A DNA stretch of 64,000 bases from positions 124,001 to 188,000 of the forward strand of contig WFPC01000044.1 in assembly GCA_015487785.1 (NCBI GenBank), written 5' to 3'. Below, piece by piece: positions 15,998 through 26,399 of the stretch (within the stretch, counting starts at the first letter, position 1; each line of letters starts with the position of its first letter). The position numbers were made by a program, and so were the translations under genes. The DNA comes from Gammaproteobacteria bacterium. Its GTDB lineage: Bacteria > Pseudomonadota > Gammaproteobacteria > S012-40. Under the pieces are notes generated by a model. It saw only the letters and a list, made by a program, of their open reading frames with translations. It was not told the DNA's origin and ran no database searches.

Positions 15998-16561
15998 ATG
16001 CCGGAGCAAGGACTGAAAATAGGAATCGTGACGGTTTCCGACCGCGCCAGCCGTGGTGAGTACACCGACCGTGGTGGTCCGGCCATCGAGAACTGGCTGC
16101 AACAGGCCCTGGCAACCCCCTGGCAGGCCGTCAAGCGCCTGATCGAGGACGAGCAGGACACCATAGAGAACTGTCTGCGTCAGCTCTGCGACGAAGATCA
16201 TTGCCAGTTGGTGGTCACCACCGGCGGCACCGGGCCTGCCCGGCGCGATGTCACCCCCGACGCCACCGAGGCGGTATGCGACAAGCTGATGCCGGGCTTC
16301 GGCGAGCTGATGCGCATGGAATCACTCAAGGTGGTGCCCACCGCCATCCTGTCACGGCAAACCGCGGGCATTCGCGGCAACAGCCTGATCATCAACCTGC
16401 CGGGCAAACCCTCGGCCATCGCCGACTGCCTCACGGCGGTGTTTCCTGCCGTACCCTACTGCATCGACCTGCTCGAGGGCCCCTTCATGGAAACCAACCC
16501 GGATTTCATTCGCGCCTTCCGGCCCAAGCACGCCCTGCTGGCCCGCGAGGGCAAGCTTTGA
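15998..16561 (+). CDS. mogA: molybdopterin adenylyltransferase MogA
   Basis: The 187-residue protein begins LKIGIVTVSDRASRGEYTDR after a six-residue lead and has TTGGTGPARRDVTPDAT and NLPGKPSAIADCL. These are the signature blocks of MogA/MoaB, and the length fits MogA. MogA adenylates molybdopterin before molybdate insertion by MoeA. GAGGAG precedes the ATG. The gene is isolated: no other molybdenum-cofactor genes lie in the window. It is convergent with acs, from which it is separated by 61 nt that carry no clear terminator. Confidence 0.9.
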   Translation: MPEQGLKIGIVTVSDRASRGEYTDRGGPAIENWLQQALATPWQAVKRLIEDEQDTIENCLRQLCDEDHCQLVVTTGGTGPARRDVTPDATEAVCDKLMPGFGELMRMESLKVVPTAILSRQTAGIRGNSLIINLPGKPSAIADCLTAVFPAVPYCIDLLEGPFMETNPDFIRAFRPKHALLAREGKL

Positions 16562-16622
16562 CACTTGTTGATGCCCGCAAACCGCATCTGTGGCCGCGGC
16601 ATTGCAAGGCTCAAGCCTTGTT

Positions 16623-18584
16623 TCAGGCCTTGCCTTGTAACTGTTCCAGGATGGCCTCGTTCTCCAGGGTGGAGGTATCCTGGGTGATAGGTTCACCGCG
16701 GGCGATGGTGCGCAACAGCCGGCGCATGATTTTGCCGGAACGGGTCTTGGGCAGGTTGTCGGCGTAACGAATATCGTCGGGCCGGGCGATGGGCCCGATC
16801 TGCTGCGCCACCCAATCGCGCAATTCCTGCGTGAGCGCCTCGTCCACTCCGCCCCTGGGGCGCTCACCCTTAAGCACCACGTAGGCGAAGATGGCTTCGC
16901 CCTTGACCTCGTCCGGCCGACCAACCACCGCGGCCTCGGCCACTCGCGGATGCGCCACCAGGGCCGACTCGATCTCCATGGTGCCCAGGCGATGTCCGGA
17001 GACATTGAGCACGTCGTCCACCCGGCCCATAATCCAGAAATAACCGTCTGCATCACGCCGGGCGCTGTCACCGGCCACATAGTAGCGGCCGTCGAATTCA
17101 CCCCAGTAGGTCTTGTGATAACGCTCGTCGTCCCCCCATACCGTGCGCAGCATGGAGGGCCAGGGTTTCTTGATCACCAGGAAACCGCCCTGATCGGGGC
17201 TGTCGATGGGTTCACCGTTGCGATCCACCACATCGGCCTCTATGCCCGGCAACGGCATGGTGCAAGAACCGGGCTTGGTTGCCATGGCACCGGGAACGGG
17301 AGCGATCATGTTGGCTCCTGTCTCGGTCTGCCACCAGGTGTCGACGATGGGGCAACGCTCGCCACCGATCACCCGGTGATACCACACCCAGGCCTCCGGG
17401 TTGATGGGCTCGCCCACCGTGCCCAGCAGACGCAACCTGGAGAGATCATAGGCGGCGGGCAGCTCGTCGCCCAGTTTCATCAGCGCCCGGATGGCCGTGG
17501 GGGCGGTATAGAAGATGGTGACACCGTGTTCCTGGCACAGCTTCCAGAAGCGCCCTCCATCGGGCACCGTGGGCGCCCCCTCGTACATCATCACCGTGGC
17601 TCCCACCGCCAGCGGGCCATAGGCCACATAACTGTGACCGGTGATCCAACCCACATCGGCGGTACACCAATAGATATCATCGTCCTTGATGTCGAACACC
17701 CAGCGCATGGTGACGATGGTGCCAAGCAGATAGCCCGCACTGGAGTGCTGGATGCCCTTGGGCTTGCCGGTAGACCCGGAGGTGTAGAGCAAAAACAGGG
17801 GGTGCTCGCTGCCCACCCATGCCGGGTCACAGTGATGGGACTGCCCCGCCAAGGCGTCGTGCCACCAGATGTCGCGCCCCGCCTGCATGTCCACAGGGTG
17901 ACCGCTACGCCGATAGACGATGACCTTCTCCACCGTGGCACAACCCTTGGCCAGAGCCTGGTCGGCAGCCGCCTTGAGTTCGATGATCTTGCCGCCACGG
18001 TGCCCACCATCGGCGGTGATCACCAGCCTGGCGCCGGCATCCTCGATGCGGTCTTTCAAGGATTCTGCCGAGAACCCGCCGAAAACCACCGAGTGAATGG
18101 CACCGATACGGGCACAGGCCTGCATGGCAATCACGGCCTCGGGAATCATGGGCATGTAGATCACCACCCGGTCACCTTCGTTTATGCCCTGTGCCTTGAG
18201 TGCATTGGCGAAGCTGCACACCTCGGCATGCAGTTCGCGATAGCTGAGCCGACGCACATCGCCCTGCTCGCCCTCGAACACGATGGCCGTCTTGTCACCG
18301 CGGTCTTCCAGGTGGCGGTCCAGGCAATTGTAGGACACGTTCAACAAACCATCGGCAAACCACTGGTAATGAGGCGCCCGGCTGCTGTCCAGCACACTCT
18401 GGAATGGCTTGTGCCAACTAATCTCGTGACGTGCCAACTCGGCCCAGAAACCCTCGTGATCCTGCGCCGCGGCCTGGCGCAGGGCAGCCAGGCGCTCGGC
18501 ATCGATATTGGCCTGGCGAACGAAGTCCTGCGGTGGTTCGAAACGGCGTTGTTCCTGCAGGGTGGAGTCGATGTTTTCCGACAT
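16623..18584 (-). CDS. acs: acetyl-CoA synthetase
   Basis: The 653-residue protein has full Acs length from the ATG at 18584, which is preceded by AGAGGAG; the open frame extends 12 codons further. Key motifs are the AMP-binding P-loop [20 protein letters not shown], the [11 protein letters not shown] and DTWWQTETG blocks of Acs, the hinge region [15 protein letters not shown] and the regulatory lysine site [13 protein letters not shown]. It activates acetate to acetyl-CoA through acetyl-AMP. The C-terminal lysine is the residue acetylated by Pat-type enzymes in other bacteria. It is monocistronic and divergent from comEC. Confidence 0.97.
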   Translation of the reverse strand: MSENIDSTLQEQRRFEPPQDFVRQANIDAERLAALRQAAAQDHEGFWAELARHEISWHKPFQSVLDSSRAPHYQWFADGLLNVSYNCLDRHLEDRGDKTAIVFEGEQGDVRRLSYRELHAEVCSFANALKAQGINEGDRVVIYMPMIPEAVIAMQACARIGAIHSVVFGGFSAESLKDRIEDAGARLVITADGGHRGGKIIELKAAADQALAKGCATVEKVIVYRRSGHPVDMQAGRDIWWHDALAGQSHHCDPAWVGSEHPLFLLYTSGSTGKPKGIQHSSAGYLLGTIVTMRWVFDIKDDDIYWCTADVGWITGHSYVAYGPLAVGATVMMYEGAPTVPDGGRFWKLCQEHGVTIFYTAPTAIRALMKLGDELPAAYDLSRLRLLGTVGEPINPEAWVWYHRVIGGERCPIVDTWWQTETGANMIAPVPGAMATKPGSCTMPLPGIEADVVDRNGEPIDSPDQGGFLVIKKPWPSMLRTVWGDDERYHKTYWGEFDGRYYVAGDSARRDADGYFWIMGRVDDVLNVSGHRLGTMEIESALVAHPRVAEAAVVGRPDEVKGEAIFAYVVLKGERPRGGVDEALTQELRDWVAQQIGPIARPDDIRYADNLPKTRSGKIMRRLLRTIARGEPITQDTSTLENEAILEQLQGKA

Positions 18585-18618
18585 GGGCGACGTCTCCTCT
18601 GGGTTGCGTGATAGTCGC

Positions 18619-18647
18619 ATGATAACAGGGCCGCACGGGTTTGTTGA
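18619..18647 (-). promoter_or_regulatory. candidate sigma-70 promoter of acs
   Basis: On the minus strand TCAACA (18642-18647) and TATCAT (18619-18624) are separated by 17 bp. They match the -35 and -10 consensus at 4/6 and 5/6 positions. The start point would be about 30 nt upstream of the acs ATG. This is a pattern match only; no activator site was recognised. Confidence 0.35.
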
Positions 18648-18790
18648 GAAACCGCGGCAGGCGGACTATGGTTGCCACATCGGTGAGGCTTCATGGAGGA
18701 AGAGCCCGTGCCCGGCGCGGACAGCACCGTGCTCCCGGCGCTGTCGTCCGCATGTTGTGACGATCCGCTTTGCGGCAGGGTCCCACACGG

Positions 18791-21121
18791 ATGCGCATTC
18801 TTGCCCTGGCATTTCTCGGCGGCGTTCTGCTGAGCCTGCAGCTGTCCGCCCTGCCCGAACGGCAAGCGTTGTGGGCAGGATTACTGTGCCTCCCCTGGCT
18901 GTTACGCGGCCCGTGGGTCCTGCGCCTGGCCGCGGGTCTGGCGGCCGGCATGGCCTGGACACTGTGGCAGGCCCACCTGCTGGCGGCCAACGCCCTTCCA
19001 GCGGAACTGGAAGGGCGTGATCTGCAATTGCAAGGCTACATCGCCGGCCTGCCGGAACCACGCCAGCGCGGTGTGCGCTTCCTGTTCGAAGTGGATCAAC
19101 TGAGCCTCGACGGTGAAACCCGGCGGGGCCCACGGCGCCTGCGCCTGGCCTGGTACCAGGCTCCCCCCTCCCTGGTCGCCGGCGAACGCTGGCATCTCAC
19201 GGTGCGCCTCAAGCGCGCCCACGGCCTCGCCAACCCCGGCGGCATGGACTATGAACGCTGGCTGTTTCGCCAGGGTATCGGTGCCACCGGCTATGTGCGC
19301 CCCTACGGCAACCAACGTCTGGCCGAGGCAGACCACGCCTATGTTCTTCAACAATGGCGCCAACGGGTGCGCGATGCCCTGCGAGAGCTGTTGTCCCACG
19401 GTCCCTTCGCCGGCATAGTGCTGGCACTCACCGTGGGTGATCGCAGCGCGATGGACCCCGAACACTGGCAACGCCTCACTGCCACCGGCACCAATCACCT
19501 GATGGCCATCTCCGGTCTGCATATCGGCCTGGTGGCAGGGCTGGTGTTCCTGTTGACGCGCAACCTCTGGCGCCGGCTGCCCTTGTTGCCGCTGTATATA
19601 CCGGCACCCCAGGCAGCGGCGCTGGCGAGCCTGCTGGCAGGCGTACTCTATGCTGCCCTGGCGGGCTTTGCCATCCCCACCCAGCGCGCCTTGATCATGC
19701 TGGCCGTGATCCTGCTGGGGGTATTGTTCAGGCGTCCCCTGGCCCCGAGCCAAGGCTTGGCACTGGCCTTGTTGCTGGTGTTGTTGTGGGATCCCCTGGC
19801 GGCGGTATCGGCCGGCTTCTGGTTGTCCTTTGCCGCGGTGGCAGCCATTTTCTATACCATGGGCGGACGGCTGCGCCCCGGCGGCTGGTGGTGGCGCTGG
19901 GGTCGGGTACAGGTGGTGCTGGCCCTGGCCCTGCTCCCCCTCTTGCTGAGCCTGTTTCAACAAGCCTCCCTGGTCGCCCCACTGGCCAATCTTCTGGCCG
20001 TACCTTGGATGAGCCTGCTGGTGATTCCAGCGGCCTTGCTGGGCGCGACACTGGCAACTTTTTTACCCGACCTGGCCCAGCCACTGCTGCAACTGGCGGA
20101 ACTGGGCCTGCAGGGCCTGTGGTGGCTGCTGGGCTGGCTGGCCGGGCTGCCCTTTGCCGTGTGGCACCAGAGCCTGAGCAGTGGCTGGGTTCTCGCGGCC
20201 ACCGTGCTGGGAGTGATCTGGTTGCTGGCGCCGCGTGGCCTGCCCGGTCGTGCCCTGGGGGTGTTGTGGCTCGCCCCACTGTTGTTGTTGCGGGCCGAAC
20301 GCCCTGCAACGGGCGAGGCCTGGCTGCATCTGCTGGACGTGGGCCAGGGCCTGGCGACGGTGGTGGAAACCCGCCGGCACACCCTGGTGTTCGACACCGG
20401 TCCGCGCTTCAGTGCCGATTTCGATGCCGGCGAGGCAGTCATCGTGCCCTTCTTGCGCCAACGCGGCATCCACTCACTGGACCGACTCATCATCAGCCAT
20501 GGCGACAACGACCACCGGGGCGGCTCGGCTTCCCTGCGCCGGGCCATGCCTGTGGCCGACGTTATCAGTTCGGTTCCCCACAAGCTGCCCGGCGCCCGCG
20601 CCTGCCGAGCCGGCCAGCAGTGGAGCTGGGACGGGGTACGCTTCGAGATCCTCAATCCCGATGCCGCCATGGCCCGGCACGGCGGCAACGACGCCTCCTG
20701 TGTCCTGCGGGTGAGCAATGCACGTGGCGCCCTGCTGCTCACCGGCGACATCGAGGCACGCGCCGAACGCCATCTGCTGGCACGACCGGGCATGCTGACG
20801 GCTCAGGTTCTGGTGGCGCCCCACCATGGCAGTCGCACCTCGTCCAGCGCCGCCTTCATCGACGCGGTAGCCCCGCGCTGGGTACTGTTTCCGGTGGGTT
20901 ACCGCAATCGCTTCGCGTTTCCCCGTCCCCAAGTGGTGGTCCGTTACCGCAAACGCAACATTGGCATCCTCGATACCGCAACATCGGGTATGATATCGGT
21001 GCGACTGACGCGCGCGGGCGTGCAGCCCCCCGTGTCCTACCGCTACAGCCAGCCCAGGTTCTGGCGCAATCGTTTCGAGGCAGCCGGCCCCGAGCCGCAG
21101 CAACACAGCGAGAGGTTCTGA
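18791..21121 (+). CDS. comEC: ComEC/Rec2 family DNA-internalisation channel protein
   Basis: The chosen ATG at 18791 starts MRILALAFLGGVLL. A TTG at 18770 in the same frame is less likely. The 776-residue protein shows all three ComEC parts. The N-terminal DUF4131/OB-like region spans about residues 1-190. The multi-helix competence domain contains GTNHLMAISGLHIGLVAG. The C-terminal metallo-beta-lactamase-like domain has LDVGQGLATVVE, ISHGDNDHRGG and APHHGSRTSS. ComEC forms the inner-membrane channel for single-stranded DNA in natural transformation. Its place upstream of exbB-exbD-msbA-lpxK is common in gammaproteobacteria. No other competence gene is nearby. Confidence 0.93.
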   Translation: MRILALAFLGGVLLSLQLSALPERQALWAGLLCLPWLLRGPWVLRLAAGLAAGMAWTLWQAHLLAANALPAELEGRDLQLQGYIAGLPEPRQRGVRFLFEVDQLSLDGETRRGPRRLRLAWYQAPPSLVAGERWHLTVRLKRAHGLANPGGMDYERWLFRQGIGATGYVRPYGNQRLAEADHAYVLQQWRQRVRDALRELLSHGPFAGIVLALTVGDRSAMDPEHWQRLTATGTNHLMAISGLHIGLVAGLVFLLTRNLWRRLPLLPLYIPAPQAAALASLLAGVLYAALAGFAIPTQRALIMLAVILLGVLFRRPLAPSQGLALALLLVLLWDPLAAVSAGFWLSFAAVAAIFYTMGGRLRPGGWWWRWGRVQVVLALALLPLLLSLFQQASLVAPLANLLAVPWMSLLVIPAALLGATLATFLPDLAQPLLQLAELGLQGLWWLLGWLAGLPFAVWHQSLSSGWVLAATVLGVIWLLAPRGLPGRALGVLWLAPLLLLRAERPATGEAWLHLLDVGQGLATVVETRRHTLVFDTGPRFSADFDAGEAVIVPFLRQRGIHSLDRLIISHGDNDHRGGSASLRRAMPVADVISSVPHKLPGARACRAGQQWSWDGVRFEILNPDAAMARHGGNDASCVLRVSNARGALLLTGDIEARAERHLLARPGMLTAQVLVAPHHGSRTSSSAAFIDAVAPRWVLFPVGYRNRFAFPRPQVVVRYRKRNIGILDTATSGMISVRLTRAGVQPPVSYRYSQPRFWRNRFEAAGPEPQQHSERF

Positions 21122-21125
21122 ATTC

Positions 21126-21755
21126 ATGCTGGAACTGGTCAAATCCGGAGGATGGCTGATGTGGCCCATTCTCCTGTGTTCCATCGTCGCTCTGGCCATC
21201 GTGGTCGAGAGGGCCTGGACCCTGCGCCGCAACCGGGTGGCGCCCGGCCACGTGCTGGCCCAAGTCTACCAGCTCTATCGCCGGCAACAGATCGATGCCG
21301 CAGCCATCAAGCGCCTGCGCGAGGACTCGCCCCTGGGGCGTATTCTGGCCGCCGGTCTGGTCAACGAACAACGTGAACGGGAAGTAATGAAAGAGGCCAT
21401 AGAAGAAACCGGCCGCCACGTAGTGCACGAGCTGGAACGCTATCTCAACCCCCTGGGCACCATTGCCGCCATCACCCCCCTGCTGGGCCTGCTGGGTACG
21501 GTGGTGGGCATGATCAAGGTGTTCAACGTGATTACGGTCCAGGGCGTGGGTAATGCCTCGGTACTGGCCGGCGGCATCGCCGAGGCCTTGATCACCACCG
21601 CCGCCGGCCTCACTGTGGCCATCCCCAGCCTGATCTGCTATCGCTACTTCCGCCGCCGCATCGACGACCTGGTGGTGACCATGGAGGAGGAAGCCCTGAA
21701 GCTGGTGGAAATCATCCACGACCAGCGTGAGAACAACGGGGAGATCTGCCCATGA
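21126..21755 (+). CDS. exbB: MotA/TolQ/ExbB proton-channel family protein
   Basis: The 209-residue protein has three membrane helices in the ExbB/TolQ arrangement. The N-terminal helix is [20 protein letters not shown], then comes a long cytoplasmic loop, then [20 protein letters not shown] and [20 protein letters not shown]. The last two are the conserved channel helices. With ExbD it forms the proton-driven motor that energises TonB or a related envelope protein. It starts 4 nt after the comEC stop and overlaps exbD by 4 nt. No tonB gene lies nearby, so the partner is elsewhere. Confidence 0.9.
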   Translation: MLELVKSGGWLMWPILLCSIVALAIVVERAWTLRRNRVAPGHVLAQVYQLYRRQQIDAAAIKRLREDSPLGRILAAGLVNEQREREVMKEAIEETGRHVVHELERYLNPLGTIAAITPLLGLLGTVVGMIKVFNVITVQGVGNASVLAGGIAEALITTAAGLTVAIPSLICYRYFRRRIDDLVVTMEEEALKLVEIIHDQRENNGEICP

Positions 21756-22165
21756 AATTCCGCCAGCGCGAACCCGACAACCCGGACATCAACGTCACCC
21801 CGTTGATCGATATCGTCTTCCTGCTGCTGATCTTTTTCATGGTATCGACTACCTTCAAACAGGAATTCGAAGTGGGCATCGACCTGCCCCAGGCCAGTTC
21901 GCAACAGCGGCTGGAACAAAAAAACCTCGAAATCACTATCGACGCCCAGGGCCGCATGGCGGTAAACCAGGAAATGCTGGCCAACAACCGCCTCGACACC
22001 CTCAAGCAGGCCCTGCGCGAGATCGCCGGGGAACAACGCCGGCAACACGTGGTGATCAGCGCCGATGCCAAAGCACCCTACCAGTTCGTGATTCGCGCCA
22101 TGGATGCAGCCCGGCAACTGGGCTTCTCGCGCCTGAGCTTCGCCACCCGGGCATTGGAGCAGTAA
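21752..22165 (+). CDS. exbD: ExbD/TolR family biopolymer transport protein
   Basis: The 137-residue protein has the ExbD/TolR plan: a short cytoplasmic N-terminus, one membrane helix ([20 protein letters not shown]) carrying the functional Asp in PLIDIVF, and a periplasmic domain ending in a helix ([20 protein letters not shown]). It is the stator partner of ExbB. Its ATG overlaps the exbB stop as ATGA. The 158 nt between exbD and msbA contain no gene; a separate promoter for msbA may lie there but no convincing one is visible. Confidence 0.92.
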   Translation: MKFRQREPDNPDINVTPLIDIVFLLLIFFMVSTTFKQEFEVGIDLPQASSQQRLEQKNLEITIDAQGRMAVNQEMLANNRLDTLKQALREIAGEQRRQHVVISADAKAPYQFVIRAMDAARQLGFSRLSFATRALEQ

Positions 22166-22323
22166 CCCGATGCGCGCTACCTTGAACATTGCGCCACCAT
22201 TTTGGGATGCAGGCCTCCCGTACCATATCTCCAAACCCGCGAGCTGCACGGGCTCTTTCCCCTTTTGTCCCGCCCTGGTGTAAACTGCGCCTTTTGTGGC
22301 CGATGGGGCCTGCTACGCATTCT

Positions 22324-24081
22324 ATGTCCGCATCCGAATTCGATATCACCAGCGGTCGCGCCGTCTATCGCCGCCTGCTGACCTATGTGCGCCCCTACTG
22401 GAAGGCCTTCATCCTGGTCATCCTGGGCATGGTCACGGTGGCGGGCTCCGAGGTGGGCTTCGCTGCCCTCATCCAGCCCCTGCTCGACGGCACCTTCGTG
22501 GAACAGGATCCGTTCTGGATCGAGGTCATCCCCCTGGCCCTGCTGGGGATCTTCCTCGCCCGCGGCGTGGGCAAGTTCGCGGTGATCTACTGCATGGCCT
22601 GGGTGGGACGGCACGTGGTCAAGGACCTGCGCAGTGAAATGTTCGAACACATGCTGGTGCTGCCTGCCCGTTACTACGACCGTCAGGCCTCGGGACAGCT
22701 GATCTCCAAGCTGATCTACGACGTGGAACAGGTCTCCGACGCGGCCAGCAACGCCCTCAGCATCCTGGTGCAGGACACCCTCACCCTGATCGGCCTGCTG
22801 GGATGGATGTTCTATCTCAACTGGAAGTTGACCCTGCTGTTTTTGGTCATCGGGCCGGTGGTGGCCGTGCTGATCAACTATGTGAACAAGCGCATCCGCC
22901 GTTATGCCCAGCGTCTGCAGGGCTCGGTGGGCGATGTCACCCACATCTCCCAGGAAGCCATCGAGGGCGAACGGGTAGTCAAGGTGTTCGGAGGCCAGGG
23001 CCACGAACGCGCCGCCTTTGCCCGGGCCAACGAGAACAACCGTCACCAGTTCATGAAGATCACTTCGGTCAACGCCGCCAGCGTGCCCATCGTGCAATTC
23101 ATCACCGCCAGTTTTCTCGCCCTAGTGGTCTACATCGTCACCCGGCCGGGCATGCTGGAAGAGATCAGCGTGGGCACCTTCATGTCCTTCGTGTCGGCCA
23201 TGCTGATGCTGTTCCCTCCCATCCGCCGCCTGACCACGGTCAATGTCACCCTGCAACGGGGCATCACCGCCGCCCAGAGTGTATTCGGCTTTCTCGCCCA
23301 GCAACCCGAACGCGACACCGGCAGCCGCCGGCTGCAGCGGGCCCGCGGCGAAATACGCTACCAAGACGTGCATTTCTGCTACGACAAGGACAAGGGCGAG
23401 GTGCTCAAAGGTATCAGCTTCGAAGCCAGGGCTGGTGAAATGGTGGCCTTCGTAGGCCGCTCCGGCAGCGGTAAATCCACCCTGGTGAACCTACTGCCGC
23501 GTTTCTACGAACTCGACGCCGGCCACATCCTGCTCGATGGCATCGACATCCGCGAGCTGCGCCTGGCCGACCTGCGCCGGCAGATCGCCCTGGTGAGCCA
23601 GAACGTCACCCTGTTCAACGACACCATCGCCCACAACATCGCCTACGGCCGGCTGAGCGAGGCCAGCGAGACCGACATCATCGCCGCCGCCCGCGCCGCC
23701 CATGCGATGGAGTTCATCGAACGCCTGCCGCAGGGCCTGGACACGCCGGTGGGCGAACACGGCGTGCTGCTCTCCGGTGGCCAGCGCCAGCGCCTGGCCA
23801 TCGCCCGAGCCATCCTCAAGGACGCTCCGGTGCTGATTCTCGACGAGGCCACCTCGGCCCTGGACACCGAATCCGAGCGCCACATCCAGCAGGCGCTGGA
23901 AATCTTGATGGAGAACCGCACCACCTTCGTCATCGCCCACCGCCTGTCCACCATCGAAAAGGCAGACAAGATCATCGTGCTGGAACAAGGCCGCATCGTC
24001 GAAACCGGCACCCACCACGAACTCCTGCAACGCGGCGGCCACTATGCCGCCCTCAGCCGCATGCAATTCGGCCATGAGTGA
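22324..24081 (+). CDS. msbA: lipid A export ABC transporter MsbA (permease-ATPase)
   Basis: The start at 22324 (MSASEFDITSGRAVYRRLLT) gives 585 residues, the usual MsbA length; the frame is open for 45 implausible codons upstream. It has six membrane helices in the first 320 residues, with the IQPLLDG block after the first. The nucleotide-binding domain carries Walker A GRSGSGKST, signature LSGGQRQRLAIARAI, Walker B VLILDEATSALD and the H-loop AHRLST. MsbA flips core-lipid A across the inner membrane. It overlaps the following gene by 8 nt, the first of a chain of overlaps that runs to kdsB. Confidence 0.95.
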   Translation: MSASEFDITSGRAVYRRLLTYVRPYWKAFILVILGMVTVAGSEVGFAALIQPLLDGTFVEQDPFWIEVIPLALLGIFLARGVGKFAVIYCMAWVGRHVVKDLRSEMFEHMLVLPARYYDRQASGQLISKLIYDVEQVSDAASNALSILVQDTLTLIGLLGWMFYLNWKLTLLFLVIGPVVAVLINYVNKRIRRYAQRLQGSVGDVTHISQEAIEGERVVKVFGGQGHERAAFARANENNRHQFMKITSVNAASVPIVQFITASFLALVVYIVTRPGMLEEISVGTFMSFVSAMLMLFPPIRRLTTVNVTLQRGITAAQSVFGFLAQQPERDTGSRRLQRARGEIRYQDVHFCYDKDKGEVLKGISFEARAGEMVAFVGRSGSGKSTLVNLLPRFYELDAGHILLDGIDIRELRLADLRRQIALVSQNVTLFNDTIAHNIAYGRLSEASETDIIAAARAAHAMEFIERLPQGLDTPVGEHGVLLSGGQRQRLAIARAILKDAPVLILDEATSALDTESERHIQQALEILMENRTTFVIAHRLSTIEKADKIIVLEQGRIVETGTHHELLQRGGHYAALSRMQFGHE

Positions 24082-25234
24082 CACCGGACCACCTCCCGCC
24101 TATGGCGGCAAACGCCTCGTTCTGCTCTATCACGACCTGCGCGACCGCCTGGCTGGCCACAAGGCCCGCGCCAATGCCCGCTGGGGATGGGTGCATCCAC
24201 CGCCAGGGCGTGGCCGGCTGATCTGGTTGCGCGCCGGCGCCAGCCGCACCTCGGTGAGGCTGGCGGCCGATCTGCTGGCGGCCATTCGGCAGACCCGTCA
24301 GGATGTGCGCCTGGTACTCAGCTTCGAAAGTGATTATCCCGAACTCTACACCCTCCGCTTGCAGGGCCTGAAAAAAATCGCCGTGGGCTACGGCCATTGC
24401 GACACGCCGGGAACGGTACGACGGATCTTCCGGCGCCTCGACCCCTTCGCCGTGATCGCCGTGGGCGAGACCCCTGGTCCCCGTTTTCTGGACTATCTCG
24501 CCAGTGACTACCACGGTCACAGCCTGGCCTTTCAAATGGAAGCCCCATTGCAACGGGGCCACTTCGAACTGGCCTGTCCGCCCTATGGCGTAAACCCGGG
24601 CACGGCCTGCGTGGAACACGAACAAGCCTGCGACATGCACACCCTACTGGTGCAGGCCCAGGTGGAACCCAGCCTGGGCGGCATATTGCGCGGCAACCGC
24701 GACAGCTTGCGCCTGCTCTGGCTGGGCGGCATCCAGGCGAGCGAGCTGGACGGCCTGCGGCAGGCCTGGCATGCCCACCCCCTGAGCGACGATGCCGTGT
24801 TGTGCCTGTCCCCCGACACCGACGCAAGCCTGGGGGAAATCGCCGGACTGCAGCCTTTCAGCCAGTGGCCACGCACCGCAGTGACACCCGGCACGCTGAT
24901 GCTCATGGACGAAGCCCGCTGGCTGGGGGCGGTGGCCGCCTCGGCCGATGCCATTCACCTGTTGCGGGCCGAGCGGCCGGTGCTGTGGCAAGCCCTGGCC
25001 GGCGGTGCGCCGTTGAGCCTGGGGCCGGAACTGGCGCCACCGCCCCTGCCGGAACTGCAAAATCTGCCTCGGCTGAAGAAACCAGCCGAACTGTTCGACC
25101 ACTGGCAGACCCGGCTGGCGAACCCGCTGGCGGCACGCCGGCAAGGCGACCAGGCCCGGCGCCTGTTCTGGCAAGCCCGGCGCCAGGCCGAGCAGGTATC
25201 CCGTCGCCTGTTGCAACGCATCTACCAATGGTGA
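24074..25234 (+). CDS. divergent GT-B glycosyltransferase-like protein (possible KdtA/WaaA relative)
   Basis: I cannot name this 386-residue protein with confidence. The start at 24074 overlaps the msbA stop by 8 nt. Segments such as LIWLRAGASRTSVRLAADLL, followed by VRLVLSFESDY, recall the N-terminal half of Kdo transferases (the 'W.Ha.S.GE...a.pL...l' pattern). The C-terminal TLMLMDEARWLGAVAASADA followed by WQALAGGAPLSLGPE parallels the KdtA C-terminal half. However, the typical GGHN..E motif and the N-terminal membrane anchor are not visible. Its place between msbA and lpxK supports a lipopolysaccharide role. It may be a non-catalytic or altered-specificity relative. The C-terminus is Arg/Gln-rich. 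Confidence 0.6.
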   Translation: MSDTGPPPAYGGKRLVLLYHDLRDRLAGHKARANARWGWVHPPPGRGRLIWLRAGASRTSVRLAADLLAAIRQTRQDVRLVLSFESDYPELYTLRLQGLKKIAVGYGHCDTPGTVRRIFRRLDPFAVIAVGETPGPRFLDYLASDYHGHSLAFQMEAPLQRGHFELACPPYGVNPGTACVEHEQACDMHTLLVQAQVEPSLGGILRGNRDSLRLLWLGGIQASELDGLRQAWHAHPLSDDAVLCLSPDTDASLGEIAGLQPFSQWPRTAVTPGTLMLMDEARWLGAVAASADAIHLLRAERPVLWQALAGGAPLSLGPELAPPPLPELQNLPRLKKPAELFDHWQTRLANPLAARRQGDQARRLFWQARRQAEQVSRRLLQRIYQW

Positions 25235-26217
25235 AGCAACGCCTGCTGCAGAACGCATACCGGGCGGATTGGCGCCCCCCCCTGGCCCTGCGCCTGCCGG
25301 CCCACCTGTTTCGGCGCCTGGTGGCACTACGCCGGCAAGCCTATGCCCGAGGTCTGTTACCTGTCTACCGGGCCCCACTACCGGTGATCGTGGTGGGCAA
25401 CATCACCGTGGGCGGTACCGGCAAGACCCCCTTGGTGATCTGGCTGACGCAGACCCTGCGCGGGGCCGGACTGCGCCCCGGGGTGGTGAGCCGTGGTTAC
25501 GGCGGCCAGGCCCGCCAGTGGCCACAGGCCGTCGAGGCCCACAGCGACCCCGCCCTGGTAGGCGACGAACCGGTGCTCATCGCCCGTCGCACGACCTGCC
25601 CGGTAATGGTGGCTCCCGATCGCTGCGCCGCCATCCGTGCCCTGCTGGCACGCCATGATGTCGACGTAATCATATCCGACGACGGCCTGCAACACTATGC
25701 CATGGCCCGTGACCTGGAAATCGCCGTAATCGACGGCCAGCGACGCCTGGGCAACGGCTGGTGTCTGCCCGCGGGCCCCCTGCGCGAACCCGCCACGCGT
25801 CTGGCGTCGGTGGATTGGGTGGTCAACAACGGCGGCCCGGCCAAACCCGGCGAATACCTCATGCGCCTGGAAATGACACAAGCGGTCAACCTGCGCAGCG
25901 GGCAACGCCGCCCACTCGCCGATTTTGGTCCGGTGCACGCGGTGGCCGGCATCGGCCATCCCCAGCGTTTCTTCGCGCAACTGCGCCAGCAGGGCCTGCG
26001 GCTGACGCCCCATCCCTTCGCCGACCATCACCGCTACACGGCCCAGGAACTGGCCTTCGACGGCGAGGTACTCATGACCGAGAAGGATGCGGTAAAATGC
26101 CGGCACTTCGCCCACGAAGGGCTCTGGTATGTGCCGGTACAGGCCCGGCTCGAGCCGGAGTTCAAAACCGCCCTGCTGGCGCGCCTGGACGCGCTGCGCA
26201 ACACGAGGAAAACATAA
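25228..26217 (+). CDS. lpxK: tetraacyldisaccharide 4'-kinase
   Basis: The ATG at 25228 overlaps the previous stop by 7 nt and gives 329 residues, standard for LpxK. The N-terminal membrane-proximal helix is followed by [20 protein letters not shown] with the Walker A motif, then [27 protein letters not shown] (the catalytic DDGLQ motif) and PAGPLREP. It phosphorylates the lipid A precursor at the 4' position on the inner face of the inner membrane. Its stop overlaps the start of the Trm112-like gene by 1 nt (TAATG). Confidence 0.95.
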   Translation: MVKQRLLQNAYRADWRPPLALRLPAHLFRRLVALRRQAYARGLLPVYRAPLPVIVVGNITVGGTGKTPLVIWLTQTLRGAGLRPGVVSRGYGGQARQWPQAVEAHSDPALVGDEPVLIARRTTCPVMVAPDRCAAIRALLARHDVDVIISDDGLQHYAMARDLEIAVIDGQRRLGNGWCLPAGPLREPATRLASVDWVVNNGGPAKPGEYLMRLEMTQAVNLRSGQRRPLADFGPVHAVAGIGHPQRFFAQLRQQGLRLTPHPFADHHRYTAQELAFDGEVLMTEKDAVKCRHFAHEGLWYVPVQARLEPEFKTALLARLDALRNTRKT

Positions 26218-26399
26218 TGGATGCAAAACTGCTCGAAATCCTGGTCTGTCCCATTTGCAAGGGTCCTCTGGTCTACCGCAAGCAAGAGCAGGAACTGATC
26301 TGCAAGGCCGACCGCCTGGCCTATCCCATTCGCGACGATATCCCGGTGATGCTGGAAGAAGAAGCACGCGAACTGCCTGCCGACGAGGAAGTGGAGTGA
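26217..26399 (+). CDS. Trm112 family protein (YcaR-like, 60 aa)
   Basis: This 60-residue protein begins [20 protein letters not shown] and continues [20 protein letters not shown], the standard pattern of bacterial Trm112/YcaR proteins. A CxxC pair is at residues 11-14 and a third Cys is near 33. Eukaryotic Trm112 activates methyltransferases; the role of the bacterial copy is unclear, but its position between lpxK and kdsB is widely conserved. It overlaps lpxK by 1 nt and kdsB by 4 nt. Confidence 0.92.
   Translation: MDAKLLEILVCPICKGPLVYRKQEQELICKADRLAYPIRDDIPVMLEEEARELPADEEVE

Noticed and set aside
16950-18611. A 553-codon plus-strand frame opposite acs
   Set aside because: Antisense shadow of a full-length acetyl-CoA synthetase gene; no domain, no ribosome-binding site.
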